From Lentisphaeraceae bacterium (GTDB taxonomy: Bacteria; Verrucomicrobiota; Kiritimatiellia; RFP12; UBA1067), in the NCBI GenBank assembly GCA_004551905.1, contig SFPL01000100.1, forward strand, positions 1 to 35,768: DNA of 35,768 bases, in the 5' to 3' direction. Under the pieces are notes generated by a model. The model did no database searches and was not told where the DNA came from. It saw only the letters and a list, made by a program, of their open reading frames with translations. The position numbers and the translations under genes are program-made. Below are positions 21,564-29,740 of the stretch, piece by piece. Position 1 is the stretch's first letter. The number at the start of each line of letters is the position of its first letter.

Positions 21564-23114
21564 CTACCTGCAGAGGGTGTAGAGGACGCCAGCGACGACG
21601 GCCGATCCGATCACGCCCGAGACGTTCGGGCCCATCGCCTGCATGAGGAGGAAGTTCGTCGGGTCGTTCTGGAGCGACACCTTGTTCGAGACGCGCGCGG
21701 CCATCGGCACCGCCGAGACGCCGGCCGAGCCAATGAGCGGGTTCACCTTCTCCTTCGAGAAGAGGTTCATGATCTTCGCCATTATGACGCCTGCCGCGGT
21801 GCCGACGCAGAACGCGCAGAGGCCGAGCGCGAGGATGCCGAGGGTCGTCCCGGAGAGGAACTTCTCGCAGGCGAGCTTCGAACCCACTGAGAGCCCGAGC
21901 ATAATCGTCACGATGTTGATGAGCGCGTTGGACATGGTGTCGGCGATGCGAGAAACGGAGGTGCCGGCCTCCTTGGCGAGGTTGCCGAGCATCAGCGCAC
22001 CGATGAGCGGCACCGCGCTCGGCAGCAGGACGGCGCAGAGGAGCAGCACCACCAGCGGGAAGCAGATCTTCTCAATCTTCTTCACCTCGCGGAGCGGCGG
22101 CATCTTGATGAGGCGCTCCTTCTTGGTGGTGAGCGCGTTCATGATCGGCGGCTGGATGATCGGGACGAGCGCCATGTAGCTGTACGCCGCCACGGCGATT
22201 GCGCCGAGAAGGTCGGGCGCAAGGCGCGAGGTGAGCCAGATCGCGGTCGGGCCGTCCGCGCCGCCGATGATGCCGATGGCCGCGGCGGCCTTGACCGGGT
22301 CGACGCCGCCGAAGAAGTCCGCGCCGAAGAGCGCCGCGAGTCCGAGCGCGCCGAAGAGCGCGAAAAAGATGCCGAACTGCGCCGCGCCGCCGAGGAGGGC
22401 CATCTTCGGGTTGGCGATCAGGGGACCGAAGTCCGTCATCGCGCCGACGCCCATGAAGATCATGATCGGGAAAACGCCGGTGTCGATGCCGAACTTGAAG
22501 AAGTAGTAGAGGAACCCGCCGGGCTCGACGATGCCGCCGGACATCACGGGAATGCCGGACGAGAGGAACGAGATGACGCCGTCGTGCATCATCGCGGGGG
22601 CGGTGACGCCGGCAAGCGGGCAGTTGGCGAGAAGTCCGCCGAAGCCAATCGGCAGGAGCAAGAGCGGCTCGAAGCCCTTGACGATGGCGAGGTACATCAT
22701 GACGAGGCAGAGCGGGATCATGATGAGCTGGCCGACGCCGTAGGGCATGCCGAAGAGCGTCTTCACCTCGTGGCCCTTGACGAACGCGCCCGTGTCGTCG
22801 AAGTACCCGCCGATCCACTTGCCGGACTTGTCGACATATCCGTTCGGGGTCTTGTAGCCGCTCGCTGCATCGTGCGGATCCCTCCCGGCCATCGCATGCG
22901 CGTCGATTCGGTCGGCCTCGGCATACTCGCCGGTGATGTAGGCCGGGGCGTTCTTCTTCATGAAGCCCGAGATGCCCATGTCGCCGCCAAGGTCGAGAAC
23001 GCGCTTGAGCGTCGACCTCCAGGCCGGCTCGGCCCCGGCTTCGCCGCCGACTTCCGCCGCCTGCGCGCCGAACGCGCAGCAGGCTATTAACAGTGCTGTA
23101 AGATAGCGTTTCAT
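21564..23114 (-). CDS. oadB: Na+-pumping decarboxylase, membrane subunit beta, with N-terminal extension
   Basis: A 516-aa membrane subunit that decarboxylates carboxybiotin and exports Na+. The family core starts about residue 120: FGMPYGVGQLIMIPLCLVMM, PLLLLPIGFGGLLAN, then GVGAMTDFGPLIANPK with the conserved Asp, GGADGPTAIWLTSRLAP, and the C-terminal SAVPMAARVSNKV. Unusually, residues 1-19 form a signal peptide (MKRYLTALLIACCAFGAQA) followed by about 100 extra residues; OadB proteins are normally 375-430 aa. GcdB and MmdB cannot be distinguished from OadB by sequence. ATG 23114 has AAAGG 8 nt upstream. A hairpin at 23138-23176 separates it from oadA. Confidence 0.88.
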   Translation of the reverse strand: MKRYLTALLIACCAFGAQAAEVGGEAGAEPAWRSTLKRVLDLGGDMGISGFMKKNAPAYITGEYAEADRIDAHAMAGRDPHDAASGYKTPNGYVDKSGKWIGGYFDDTGAFVKGHEVKTLFGMPYGVGQLIMIPLCLVMMYLAIVKGFEPLLLLPIGFGGLLANCPLAGVTAPAMMHDGVISFLSSGIPVMSGGIVEPGGFLYYFFKFGIDTGVFPIMIFMGVGAMTDFGPLIANPKMALLGGAAQFGIFFALFGALGLAALFGADFFGGVDPVKAAAAIGIIGGADGPTAIWLTSRLAPDLLGAIAVAAYSYMALVPIIQPPIMNALTTKKERLIKMPPLREVKKIEKICFPLVVLLLCAVLLPSAVPLIGALMLGNLAKEAGTSVSRIADTMSNALINIVTIMLGLSVGSKLACEKFLSGTTLGILALGLCAFCVGTAAGVIMAKIMNLFSKEKVNPLIGSAGVSAVPMAARVSNKVSLQNDPTNFLLMQAMGPNVSGVIGSAVVAGVLYTLCR

Positions 23115-23137
23115 TGATTTGCCTTTTGTTTGACGAC

Positions 23138-23176
23138 AGACGCGGGACATGAGACGGAAAGCCTCGTCTCGCGTCT
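23138..23176 (-). other. Hairpin between oadA and oadB
   Basis: Arms AGACGC (23138-23143) with GCGTCT (23171-23176) and GAGACG (23151-23156) with CGTCTC (23165-23170) form a 12-bp stem with a 7-nt bulge and 8-nt loop. There is no T-run. It may set the relative expression of the two subunits. Confidence 0.5.
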
Positions 23177-23190
23177 ATCGGCCCTTGTCC

Positions 23191-25011
23191 TTACCCGATT
23201 ACCGCGAGCGTGTCGCCGGTCGCAACCTTGTCGGTCGCGTTGACGACTACGGTGATCGTGCCGTCGCACGGAGCGGTGACGGGCGTTTCCATCTTCATGA
23301 CGTCCATGACGAGGATTTCGTCGCCCTTCGAGACCTTAGAGCCGTTCGTCGCCGTGATGCGCAGGATCGTGCCGGGAACGGGAGCCTTGACCTCCTGTCC
23401 GCCCGCAGGGGCCGCGGCGGCCGGAGCGGCGGCCTTGATGCCGGCCTCGGACTTGAACGCGACCTCCTTGCCGTTGACGACGGCCTTTCCATCGCCCTTG
23501 ATCTCGACGCCGTAGGCCTTGCCGTTGATCGTAACGGTGACCGCGCCACCCTTTGCGGAGGGCTTGACCTCTTCCGCAAAGCGGCATCCCATCGGGGCCT
23601 TCGAGGGATCCTTGAGGAAGAGGATGCCCTTCTCCTTGCACGACGCGGCGATGAAGATGTTCTCGTCGGTCACGGGGAGACCCGCGTCCTCGAGCATCTT
23701 CCGCGCCACCTTGCCGCCCTTCTTGGGGTCGGCGTCGTTCATCTCGAGGACGGTCTTCGTGGTCGGCTCCGAGTACGCCTTGTTGAGGTCGCTCGACGCC
23801 ATGAACTCGCTCGCCTTCTTGACGATCTCGGGGTCCGGCGGGACGGGCGTCTTGCCGAAGTAGCCGAGCACCATCTTGGCGTAGCCGGGGGCGAACTTCT
23901 TGAACTTGCCGAACATGACGTTCTGGATCGCCTGCTGCGCGTAGAACTGCGAGACGGGCGTGACGGACGTTCCGAAGCCGCCCAGGCGCACGCAGTCGTA
24001 CATCTCGGCGATCATGTCGTCGTACTTGTCCATCATGTTGTTGTCGCGCAGCATCTGCGTGTTCGCGGTGAGCGCGCCGCCCGGCATCGGGCTCCACACG
24101 ATCTGCGGGTTGACGCTCATCGCCTCGGGCGGGAGGAAGTACTTCTGCATCGCGTTCTTGAAGGAGTCCTCCGCCTTCTTGATCTTGTTGATGTCGAAGT
24201 CGAAGCCGAAGTCGGGATCGCCGTCAAGGCAGTGCCACATGGTGATGATGTCGGGCTGGCAGGTGCCGCCGGACATCGGCGCCATCGAAAGGTCCAGGCC
24301 GTCCGCGCCGCCGCGGAGCGCCGCGAGATAGCACGCAACGCCGTTGCCGGCGGTCTCGTGGGAGTGGAACTGAATGTGCACCTTGTCGCCCAGGAGCGCG
24401 CGGCAGAGCTTCATCGTGTTGTAGACGGTCGTCGGCGTGGAGGTACCGGAGGCGTCCTTGAACGCGACGCGGTCGAACGGAATCCCCGCGTCCATGATCA
24501 TCTTGAGGCGGTCGCGGTAGAACTCCGGCGTGTGCGTGCCCTTGTTGTCGATGCCGGGCGGGAGGCCCATCATCGTCACCACCACCTCGTGGTTGAGGCC
24601 GGCGTCGTGGATGCACTGGCCGGACCACTTGAGGTTGTTGACGTCGTTGAGGGCGTCGAAGTTGCGGATGGACGACATGCCGTGCTTCTTGAACATGTCG
24701 GCGTGGAGCTTGATCATGTCGCTCGACTGCGACTCGAGGCCCACCACGTTCACGCCGCGCGCGAGCGTCTGGAGGTCGGCCTCGGGCGCGGCGGCGCGGA
24801 ACTTGTCCATGACCTCGAACGCGTCCTCCTGGCAGTAGAAGTAGCAGCTCTGGAACCGTGCGCCGCCGCCGGCCTCGAACCAGCGGACGCCGGCCTGATA
24901 CGCTTCCTCGACGCAGGGGAGGAAGTCCTTGGAGAGAACGCGCGCGCCGATGACGGACTGGAAGCCGTCGCGGAACGCAGTGAGCATGAACTTTACTGTC
25001 TTCTTTGCCAT
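23191..25011 (-). CDS. oadA: Biotin-dependent carboxyltransferase subunit alpha (oxaloacetate decarboxylase / pyruvate carboxylase B type)
   Basis: A 606-aa subunit that transfers CO2 from oxaloacetate (or related acid) to biotin. The carboxyltransferase barrel occupies residues 1-450: LTAFRDGFQSVIGARV at the N-terminus, VAFKDASGTSTPTTVY, FHSHETAGNGVACYLAAL and LDLSMAPMSGGTCQPDI. A flexible Ala/Pro linker follows (AAAPAAAAPAGGQEVKAP). The biotinyl domain at the end has the attachment Lys in VMDVMKMETPVTAP. Length is typical. ATG 25011 begins the barrel. There is no Shine-Dalgarno: the leader consists of AACCACC-type repeats. Gene order oadG-oadA-oadB is normal for these Na+ pumps, and PckG in the same window uses the same metabolite. 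Confidence 0.92.
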   Translation of the reverse strand: MAKKTVKFMLTAFRDGFQSVIGARVLSKDFLPCVEEAYQAGVRWFEAGGGARFQSCYFYCQEDAFEVMDKFRAAAPEADLQTLARGVNVVGLESQSSDMIKLHADMFKKHGMSSIRNFDALNDVNNLKWSGQCIHDAGLNHEVVVTMMGLPPGIDNKGTHTPEFYRDRLKMIMDAGIPFDRVAFKDASGTSTPTTVYNTMKLCRALLGDKVHIQFHSHETAGNGVACYLAALRGGADGLDLSMAPMSGGTCQPDIITMWHCLDGDPDFGFDFDINKIKKAEDSFKNAMQKYFLPPEAMSVNPQIVWSPMPGGALTANTQMLRDNNMMDKYDDMIAEMYDCVRLGGFGTSVTPVSQFYAQQAIQNVMFGKFKKFAPGYAKMVLGYFGKTPVPPDPEIVKKASEFMASSDLNKAYSEPTTKTVLEMNDADPKKGGKVARKMLEDAGLPVTDENIFIAASCKEKGILFLKDPSKAPMGCRFAEEVKPSAKGGAVTVTINGKAYGVEIKGDGKAVVNGKEVAFKSEAGIKAAAPAAAAPAGGQEVKAPVPGTILRITATNGSKVSKGDEILVMDVMKMETPVTAPCDGTITVVVNATDKVATGDTLAVIG

Positions 25012-25078
25012 GGTTGGTTGGGTGGTTAGGTGGTTAGGTGGTTGGGTGGTTAAATGGTTGGGTGGTTGGGCGCGAAAC
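25012..25078 (+). repeat. GGTGGTTG-type tandem repeat between oadG and oadA
   Basis: About eight imperfect 8-nt copies (GGTTGGTTGG, GGTGGTTAGG, GGTGGTTGGG; 25012-25070) fill the gap and make up the leader of oadA, so the mRNA there reads as ACC/AACC repeats with no purine-rich stretch. Similar sequence precedes oadG at about 25302-25336. Confidence 0.75.
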
Positions 25079-25081
25079 CGC

Positions 25082-25297
25082 CTAACCTTTTAATGCTACT
25101 GCGATCGCGAGCGCCACGTTTGCGTCGTCGTCCGCTGCGGCCGCAGCGGGCTTCTTCTTCGGCGCGTCCTGTGGCAGGATCGCGTCGAACCTGGCGACGG
25201 TGCCCATCGAGAGCTTGGTGACGACGATGAGGAGTGAGAGAAAGAAGTAGACGATGCCCATTCCGGCGATCATCAGGACTATTCCTTGGCCTATCAT
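25082..25297 (-). CDS. oadG: Na+-pumping decarboxylase small subunit gamma
   Basis: A 71-aa membrane subunit that anchors and stabilises the alpha and beta subunits. A single N-terminal helix (IGQGIVLMIAGMGIVYFFLS, continuing LLIVVT) is followed by a short cytosolic tail with LPQDAPKKKPAAAAADDD, typical of OadG, which is variable in length (70-130 aa). The metal-binding C-terminal His/acidic tail of some homologues is replaced by DDDANVALAIAVALKG. Like oadA it lacks a Shine-Dalgarno sequence; its leader reads AACCACC repeats just before GCT-ATG. It stands upstream of oadA in the same operon. Confidence 0.82.
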   Translation of the reverse strand: MIGQGIVLMIAGMGIVYFFLSLLIVVTKLSMGTVARFDAILPQDAPKKKPAAAAADDDANVALAIAVALKG

Positions 25298-25301
25298 AGC
25301 T

Positions 25302-25362
25302 GGTTTGGTGGTTGGGTGGTTTGGTGGTTGGGCTTGTCCGCCGTAGCCTTGGCGAAGGCGGA
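25302..25362. repeat. GGTTTGGTGGTTGGG repeats and a TCCGCC hairpin upstream of oadG
   Basis: Repeats of GGTGGTTG/GGTTTGG occupy 25302-25336. Next, TCCGCC (25337-25342) and GGCGGA (25357-25362) form a hairpin with an inner GCCTTGGC. A shorter palindrome of the same kind, TCCGCCGCGGCGGA (34917-34930), lies between rpmA and pckG. These look like dispersed intergenic modules. Confidence 0.6.
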
Positions 25363-25365
25363 TGG

Positions 25366-25812
25366 TTAGGGGTTAAGGTTCTCGAGCTTCAGCGTGTCGA
25401 AGTCGATGCGGCGGTAGTAGCAGTTCCTGGGCTCGCCCTGCTGGTTCTTGGTGTGGCAGATGCCGCCGCGGCAGGGGCGGACCACGTAGAGGAGCGAGTT
25501 CTGCTCGCAGTTGACGTAGGCCTCGAGGAGGTCGAAGGTCTCGCCACTCGTCTCGCCCTTGAACCAGAGCTTGTTGCGGCTCGTCGACCAGAGGACGAGC
25601 TTGCGCTTGGCGAAGCTCTCCTTCATTGCGAATTCGTTGGTGTAGGCGACGAGGATCACCTCCTTGGTGTCCGCGTTTTGCACCGCGACGGGGATTACCC
25701 CCGGGTCGCATTCCGCCGCGCCCGCGGCGCGGGTCGCGGCGACCTGGGCGCCGACCTTCTCGAGCTTGGTGAAGTCGAGCGTCAGATCCGATGATTCCTC
25801 TATCTGTCCCAT
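25366..25812 (-). CDS. HisI-fold protein (phosphoribosyl-AMP cyclohydrolase-like), altered metal site
   Basis: A 148-aa protein resembling phosphoribosyl-AMP cyclohydrolase of histidine synthesis: GVIPVAVQNADTKEVILVAY, LVLWSTSRNKLWFKGETSGE and GICHTKNQQGEPRNCYY. The Zn-binding cysteines are kept (C102, C119, C131), but the Mg-binding D-C-D-x-D of true HisI is N101-C102-E103-Q104-N105. It has an N-terminal extension of about 35 residues (FTKLEKVGAQVAATRAAGAA). It sits between an MBL nuclease-like gene and oadG, with no other his gene here. Either it is a specialised paralogue or an active HisI with a changed metal site. AAGGAGAAAGA precedes ATG 25812. Confidence 0.72.
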   Translation of the reverse strand: MGQIEESSDLTLDFTKLEKVGAQVAATRAAGAAECDPGVIPVAVQNADTKEVILVAYTNEFAMKESFAKRKLVLWSTSRNKLWFKGETSGETFDLLEAYVNCEQNSLLYVVRPCRGGICHTKNQQGEPRNCYYRRIDFDTLKLENLNP

Positions 25813-25828
25813 GTCCTGTCTTTCTCCT

Positions 25829-27229
25829 TCATTCGATTACGAAAGTCTGCCCCGGCGCCGGAGCCTCGACGTGGCGGATGCCCTGGTCGCGCAGGATGTC
25901 CGCCATCGCGGCGACCTTCTCCGGCTCGCCGTGCACGGCGAACGCATGGCGCACGTTGTCCTTGATCTCGCCGATCCAGTCGACGAGCCCCGAGCGGTCG
26001 GCGTGGGCCGAGAGGGCGTTGATGACCTCGACGCGCGCCCGGAGCGGCACCTCCTCGCCGAAGACCTTGATCGTCTCACGCTGCTCGACGATGCGGCGGC
26101 CAAGGGTGTTCTCGGCCTGGAAGCCGCAGATGAGGATGATGTTGTCCTCGTTCTGCGCGCAGTGCTTGAGGTGGTGGAGCACCCTTCCGCCCTCGCACAT
26201 GCCGGACGCGGCGATGATGATCATCGGACCGGGGGTGTCGTTGAGCGCCATCGACTCCTCGGGCGTCCCTACGAACACCATGTCCGGGTACTCGAGCGGG
26301 TCCTTGCCGGCCCAAAGCATCCGCCGCGCCTCCTCGTTGTAGACCTCGCGGTGCTTCGCGTAGATGCGCGTCGCCTTCTGGGAGAGCGGCGAGTCGATGT
26401 AGACCTTCACCTCTCGCGGCACCTTGCCGCGCTCGCGGAGGCGGTTGAGGTAGTAGAGAATCTGCTGGGTGCGGCCGACGGAGAACGCGGGGACGAGCAG
26501 CTTCGCGTTGTGGCGGTCGATGTACTTGAGGTAGCGTTCGAGCCGCAGCTCCACGTCGTCCGCCGACGGGTGCAGGCGGTCGGCGTAGGTCGACTCGACG
26601 AGCAGGATGTCGGCGCCGGCGGGATACTCGTAGTGGCGCAGGATCGGCTGGTTGGGCTGGCCAAGGTCGCCGGAGAAGAGCAGCCGGTGGCTGTGGCCGC
26701 GGTCGGAGCGGATGTCGAGCTGGACGAGCGCAGAGCCGAGGATGTGGCCGGCGTTGAAGAGCTCAAGCGTGATTCCGGGCGCGATCTCGCGCGGCTCGTG
26801 CATGTGCGTCGGGACGAAGAGCTGCATCAGCGCGTCGACGTCGCTCTCCTCGTAGAGCGGCTCGAACGGGCGCTTGCCGTCCCGGCGGCGCTTCTTGTTG
26901 ACGTACTCAAGGTCGCGCTTCTGCAGGAAGCAGGAGTCGCGCAGCATCACGTCGCAGAGTTCGACCGTGGACTGCCGCGCGTAGACGCGGCCGCGGAAGC
27001 CCTGACGGACGAGCTGCGGCAGATTGCCCGAGTGGTCGATGTGCGCGTGCGAGAGCACCACGCAGTCGACCGTCTTCGGGTCGACCGTCAGGTTGCGGTT
27101 CCTTTCGAACGCCTCCTTGCGGTGGCCCTGGAAGAGCCCGCAGTCGAGAAGGATACGCTTCCCGTTCGCCTCGACGAGGTGCATCGAGCCGGTGGTGGTC
27201 TGGGCCGCGCCGTGAAAGGAAATCCGCAT
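25829..27229 (-). CDS. MBL-fold / beta-CASP ribonuclease-like metallo-hydrolase
   Basis: A 466-aa cytoplasmic metallo-beta-lactamase-fold protein with a beta-CASP domain, of the type that processes or degrades RNA (YSH1/CPSF73-like bacterial homologues). Motif 2 is LSHAHIDHSGNLP, motif 3 is NAGHILGSALVQL, motif 4 is LLFSGDLGQPNQP. The beta-CASP part includes VPAFSVGRTQQILYYLNRLR, VYIDSPLSQKATRIY and IIIAASGMCEGGRVLHHLKH (motif A/B region), ending with the motif C His in INALSAHADRSG. Active-site residues look complete. Length is normal. It lies 9 nt after glgP and 16 nt before the HisI-like gene in the same operon. Confidence 0.88.
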   Translation of the reverse strand: MRISFHGAAQTTTGSMHLVEANGKRILLDCGLFQGHRKEAFERNRNLTVDPKTVDCVVLSHAHIDHSGNLPQLVRQGFRGRVYARQSTVELCDVMLRDSCFLQKRDLEYVNKKRRRDGKRPFEPLYEESDVDALMQLFVPTHMHEPREIAPGITLELFNAGHILGSALVQLDIRSDRGHSHRLLFSGDLGQPNQPILRHYEYPAGADILLVESTYADRLHPSADDVELRLERYLKYIDRHNAKLLVPAFSVGRTQQILYYLNRLRERGKVPREVKVYIDSPLSQKATRIYAKHREVYNEEARRMLWAGKDPLEYPDMVFVGTPEESMALNDTPGPMIIIAASGMCEGGRVLHHLKHCAQNEDNIILICGFQAENTLGRRIVEQRETIKVFGEEVPLRARVEVINALSAHADRSGLVDWIGEIKDNVRHAFAVHGEPEKVAAMADILRDQGIRHVEAPAPGQTFVIE

Positions 27230-27238
27230 CCCGCCCCC

Positions 27239-29692
27239 TCAGCCGAACTTGACGGGCTCCACGCCCCAGATGTTGCGCGCGTACTCCATCACGGCGCGGT
27301 CGGACGAGAACCGCCCAGAGCGGGCGATGTTGACGAGCGACATCCGGTTCCACTTCTTCGCGTCGCGGTATGTCGCATCCACGCGGTCCTGCGCGTCGGA
27401 GTAGCTGCGCAGGTCGGCGAGGAGCATGTAGTAGTCGTTGTAGTCGATCAGGTTGCGGATGATCGGGTCGAAGAGGCCCGGCTCCAAGAGCGAGAACACG
27501 TTCGCCTTGATCATGTCGATCGCGGCCTTGATCTCCGGGTCGCCCTCGTAGCGCTCGCGCGACGAGTAGACCGGGCGCAGCTTCGCGACATCCTCGGTGC
27601 GCAGGCCGAAGAGGAACATGTTGTCGTCGCCCACCTCCTGGTTGATCTCGACGTTCGCGCCGTCGTAGGTGCCGAGCGTGAGCGCGCCGTTCATCATGAA
27701 CTTCATGTTGCCGGTGCCGGACGCCTCCATGCCCGCGAGCGAGATCTGCTCCGACACCTCGGCCGCCGGCATGATCTTCTCGGCGAGCGAGACGCGGTAG
27801 TCGGGGAGGAAGGCGACCGAGAGGCGGTCGCGCGTCTTCGGGTTGGAGTTGACCACGTCGGCGATGCCGTGGATGAGGCGGATGATGAGCTTCGCCACGT
27901 AGTAGCCCGGCGCGGCCTTGGCGGCGAAGATGAACTGCCGCGGCACCGGGTCGCAGGAGGAGTCGTTCAGGAGCCGGTTGTAGAGCATCACGATGTAGAG
28001 CGCCAAGAGCAGCTGGCGCTTGTACTCGTGGAGGCGCTTGACCTGGACGTCGTAGATCGCGTCGGGGTTGAGCCGGATGCCGTGGTTGCGCTTCGTCCAC
28101 TCCGCAAGCGAGACCTTGTTTGCGCGCTTGATCGCCGCGAGCTCGCCGAGGAAGCCATCATCGCCGGCGAAGCGCTCGAGGCCGCGGAGCTCGTCGAGCC
28201 TGGTGATCCAGCCGTCGCCGATCTTGCCGCTGATGAGGCTGGAGAGGGCAGGGTTGGCCTTGAGGAGCCAGCGGCGCGGGGTGATGCCGTTCGTCACGTT
28301 GCGGAACTTCTCCGGCCAGAGCTCGTAGAAGTCGCTGAACAGGTTCTCCCTGAGGATCTTGGTGTGGAGCTCGGCGACGCCGTTGACGGACGATGTGCCG
28401 ACCACGGCGAGGTTGGCCATGCGCACATAGCGCTCGCCGTTCTCGTCCACGAGCGACATCCGGCGCAGGCGCTCGAGGTCGCCGGGATAGCGCGAGGAGA
28501 CCTCCTGCAGGAAGCGGCCGTTGATCTCGTAGATGATCTGCAGGTGGCGCGGCAGCAGCCGTTCCATCATCGACACCGGCCACATCTCGAGCGCCTCCTG
28601 GAGGATGGTGTGGTTGGTGTAGCCGGTGGAGCGGCGGGTGAGGTCCCACGCCTGGTCCCAGCCGAGCCCCTCGAGGTCGACGAGCTGGCGCATCAGCTCG
28701 GGCACCACCAGCGCGGGGTGGGTGTCGTTGAGCTGGATGAACACCTTGTCCGGCAGCGTCGCCCAGTCCTTGTTGGTCCGGCGGAAGCGGCGCAGGATGT
28801 CGCGGATCGAGCAGGCGACGAAGAAGTACTGCTGGCGGAGCCGGAGCTCCTTGCCGGCCGATGTGTTGTCGTTCGGATAGAGGACCTTGGTGAGGTTCTC
28901 GGCGAGCACCTTGGTCTCAACCGCCTTCACGTAGTCGCCCTTGTTGAAGTCCTCGAGGCCGAAGTCGTCCACCGCGTGCGCCGACCAGAGGCGGAGCGAG
29001 TTCACCGCGTTGCAGTAGCCGACGATCGGCATGTCGTAGGGCACGCCCTCGACCGTCTCCGCCGGCACCCACACCCAGCGCGAGGAGCCCTTCTCGGTGC
29101 GGCACTCGACATGGCCGCCGAAGTGGACGTGCTGCGCGTACTCGGGGCGCTCCATCTCCCACGGATAGCCTTGCTTGAGCCAGTGGTCGGGCTCCTCCAC
29201 CTGACTGCCGTTGACGATCCGCTGGCGGAAGATGCCGTAGTCGTACCTGAGGCCGTAGCCCATGCCGGCGAGGTCCAGGGTGGACATCGAGTCGAGGTAG
29301 CACGCCGCGAGGCGGCCGAGACCGCCGTTGCCGAGGCCGGCGTCGGTCTCGTAGTCGCGCAGGTTGTTCCAGTCGATGCCGTACTCCTTGAGCGCGTCGC
29401 GGCAGAGGCTGTCGGCCTTGAGGTTGATGACGTTGTTGCCGAGCATGCGCCCGATGAGGAACTCGAGCGACATGTAGTAGACGCGCTTGGTGTTCTGGCG
29501 CCCGTACTCCTCCTGGGTGCTGATCCAGCGCTCTACAATGCGGTCGCGCACCGCGTTCGCGAAGGCGGTGTACTCGTCGCGCTCGGTCGCGCGCGTCTCG
29601 CCCTTCGCGAGCGAATACCTAAGGTGCCAGGCAAAATCCTCCTTGAGCCCCTCGACTGACATCTCGACCCGGCGATCCTTCTTCTTTGCCAT
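27239..29692 (-). CDS. glgP: Glycogen/starch phosphorylase
   Basis: An 817-aa cytoplasmic enzyme releasing glucose-1-phosphate from alpha-1,4-glucans with phosphate and pyridoxal phosphate. Visible blocks: TKRVYYMSLEFLIGRMLGNN, NGGLGRLAACYLDSMSTL, MGYGLRYDYGIFRQRIVNG, QLNDTHPALVVPELMRQLVD, TVMERLLP-type SMMERLLPRHLQIIYEIN, KPDIYDVQ-like NPDAIYDVQVKRLHEYKRQL and the PLP-lysine segment EASGTGNMKFMMNGALTLGT. All family length and motifs are intact. AAAGAAGA precedes ATG 29692, reading with a Gln/Ala-like CTG-rich gap. Its place between an envelope gene cluster and a Na+-pumping decarboxylase suggests use of stored glycogen in fermentation. Confidence 0.95.
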   Translation of the reverse strand: MAKKKDRRVEMSVEGLKEDFAWHLRYSLAKGETRATERDEYTAFANAVRDRIVERWISTQEEYGRQNTKRVYYMSLEFLIGRMLGNNVINLKADSLCRDALKEYGIDWNNLRDYETDAGLGNGGLGRLAACYLDSMSTLDLAGMGYGLRYDYGIFRQRIVNGSQVEEPDHWLKQGYPWEMERPEYAQHVHFGGHVECRTEKGSSRWVWVPAETVEGVPYDMPIVGYCNAVNSLRLWSAHAVDDFGLEDFNKGDYVKAVETKVLAENLTKVLYPNDNTSAGKELRLRQQYFFVACSIRDILRRFRRTNKDWATLPDKVFIQLNDTHPALVVPELMRQLVDLEGLGWDQAWDLTRRSTGYTNHTILQEALEMWPVSMMERLLPRHLQIIYEINGRFLQEVSSRYPGDLERLRRMSLVDENGERYVRMANLAVVGTSSVNGVAELHTKILRENLFSDFYELWPEKFRNVTNGITPRRWLLKANPALSSLISGKIGDGWITRLDELRGLERFAGDDGFLGELAAIKRANKVSLAEWTKRNHGIRLNPDAIYDVQVKRLHEYKRQLLLALYIVMLYNRLLNDSSCDPVPRQFIFAAKAAPGYYVAKLIIRLIHGIADVVNSNPKTRDRLSVAFLPDYRVSLAEKIMPAAEVSEQISLAGMEASGTGNMKFMMNGALTLGTYDGANVEINQEVGDDNMFLFGLRTEDVAKLRPVYSSRERYEGDPEIKAAIDMIKANVFSLLEPGLFDPIIRNLIDYNDYYMLLADLRSYSDAQDRVDATYRDAKKWNRMSLVNIARSGRFSSDRAVMEYARNIWGVEPVKFG

Positions 29693-29740
29693 CTTCTTTC
29701 CTGCGTCCTGCTGTTGCTGTTGTTGCTGTCTGCTGTTTTC

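Noticed and set aside
25012..25078. CRISPR array suggested by regular repeats
   Set aside because: Units are 8 nt and contiguous with no spacers: a simple tandem repeat.
25664..29659. Very long plus-strand frame of over 1,300 codons
   Set aside because: It lies opposite glgP, the MBL gene and the HisI-like gene, all with clear family motifs; the product is Val/Arg/Glu/His-rich antisense sequence.
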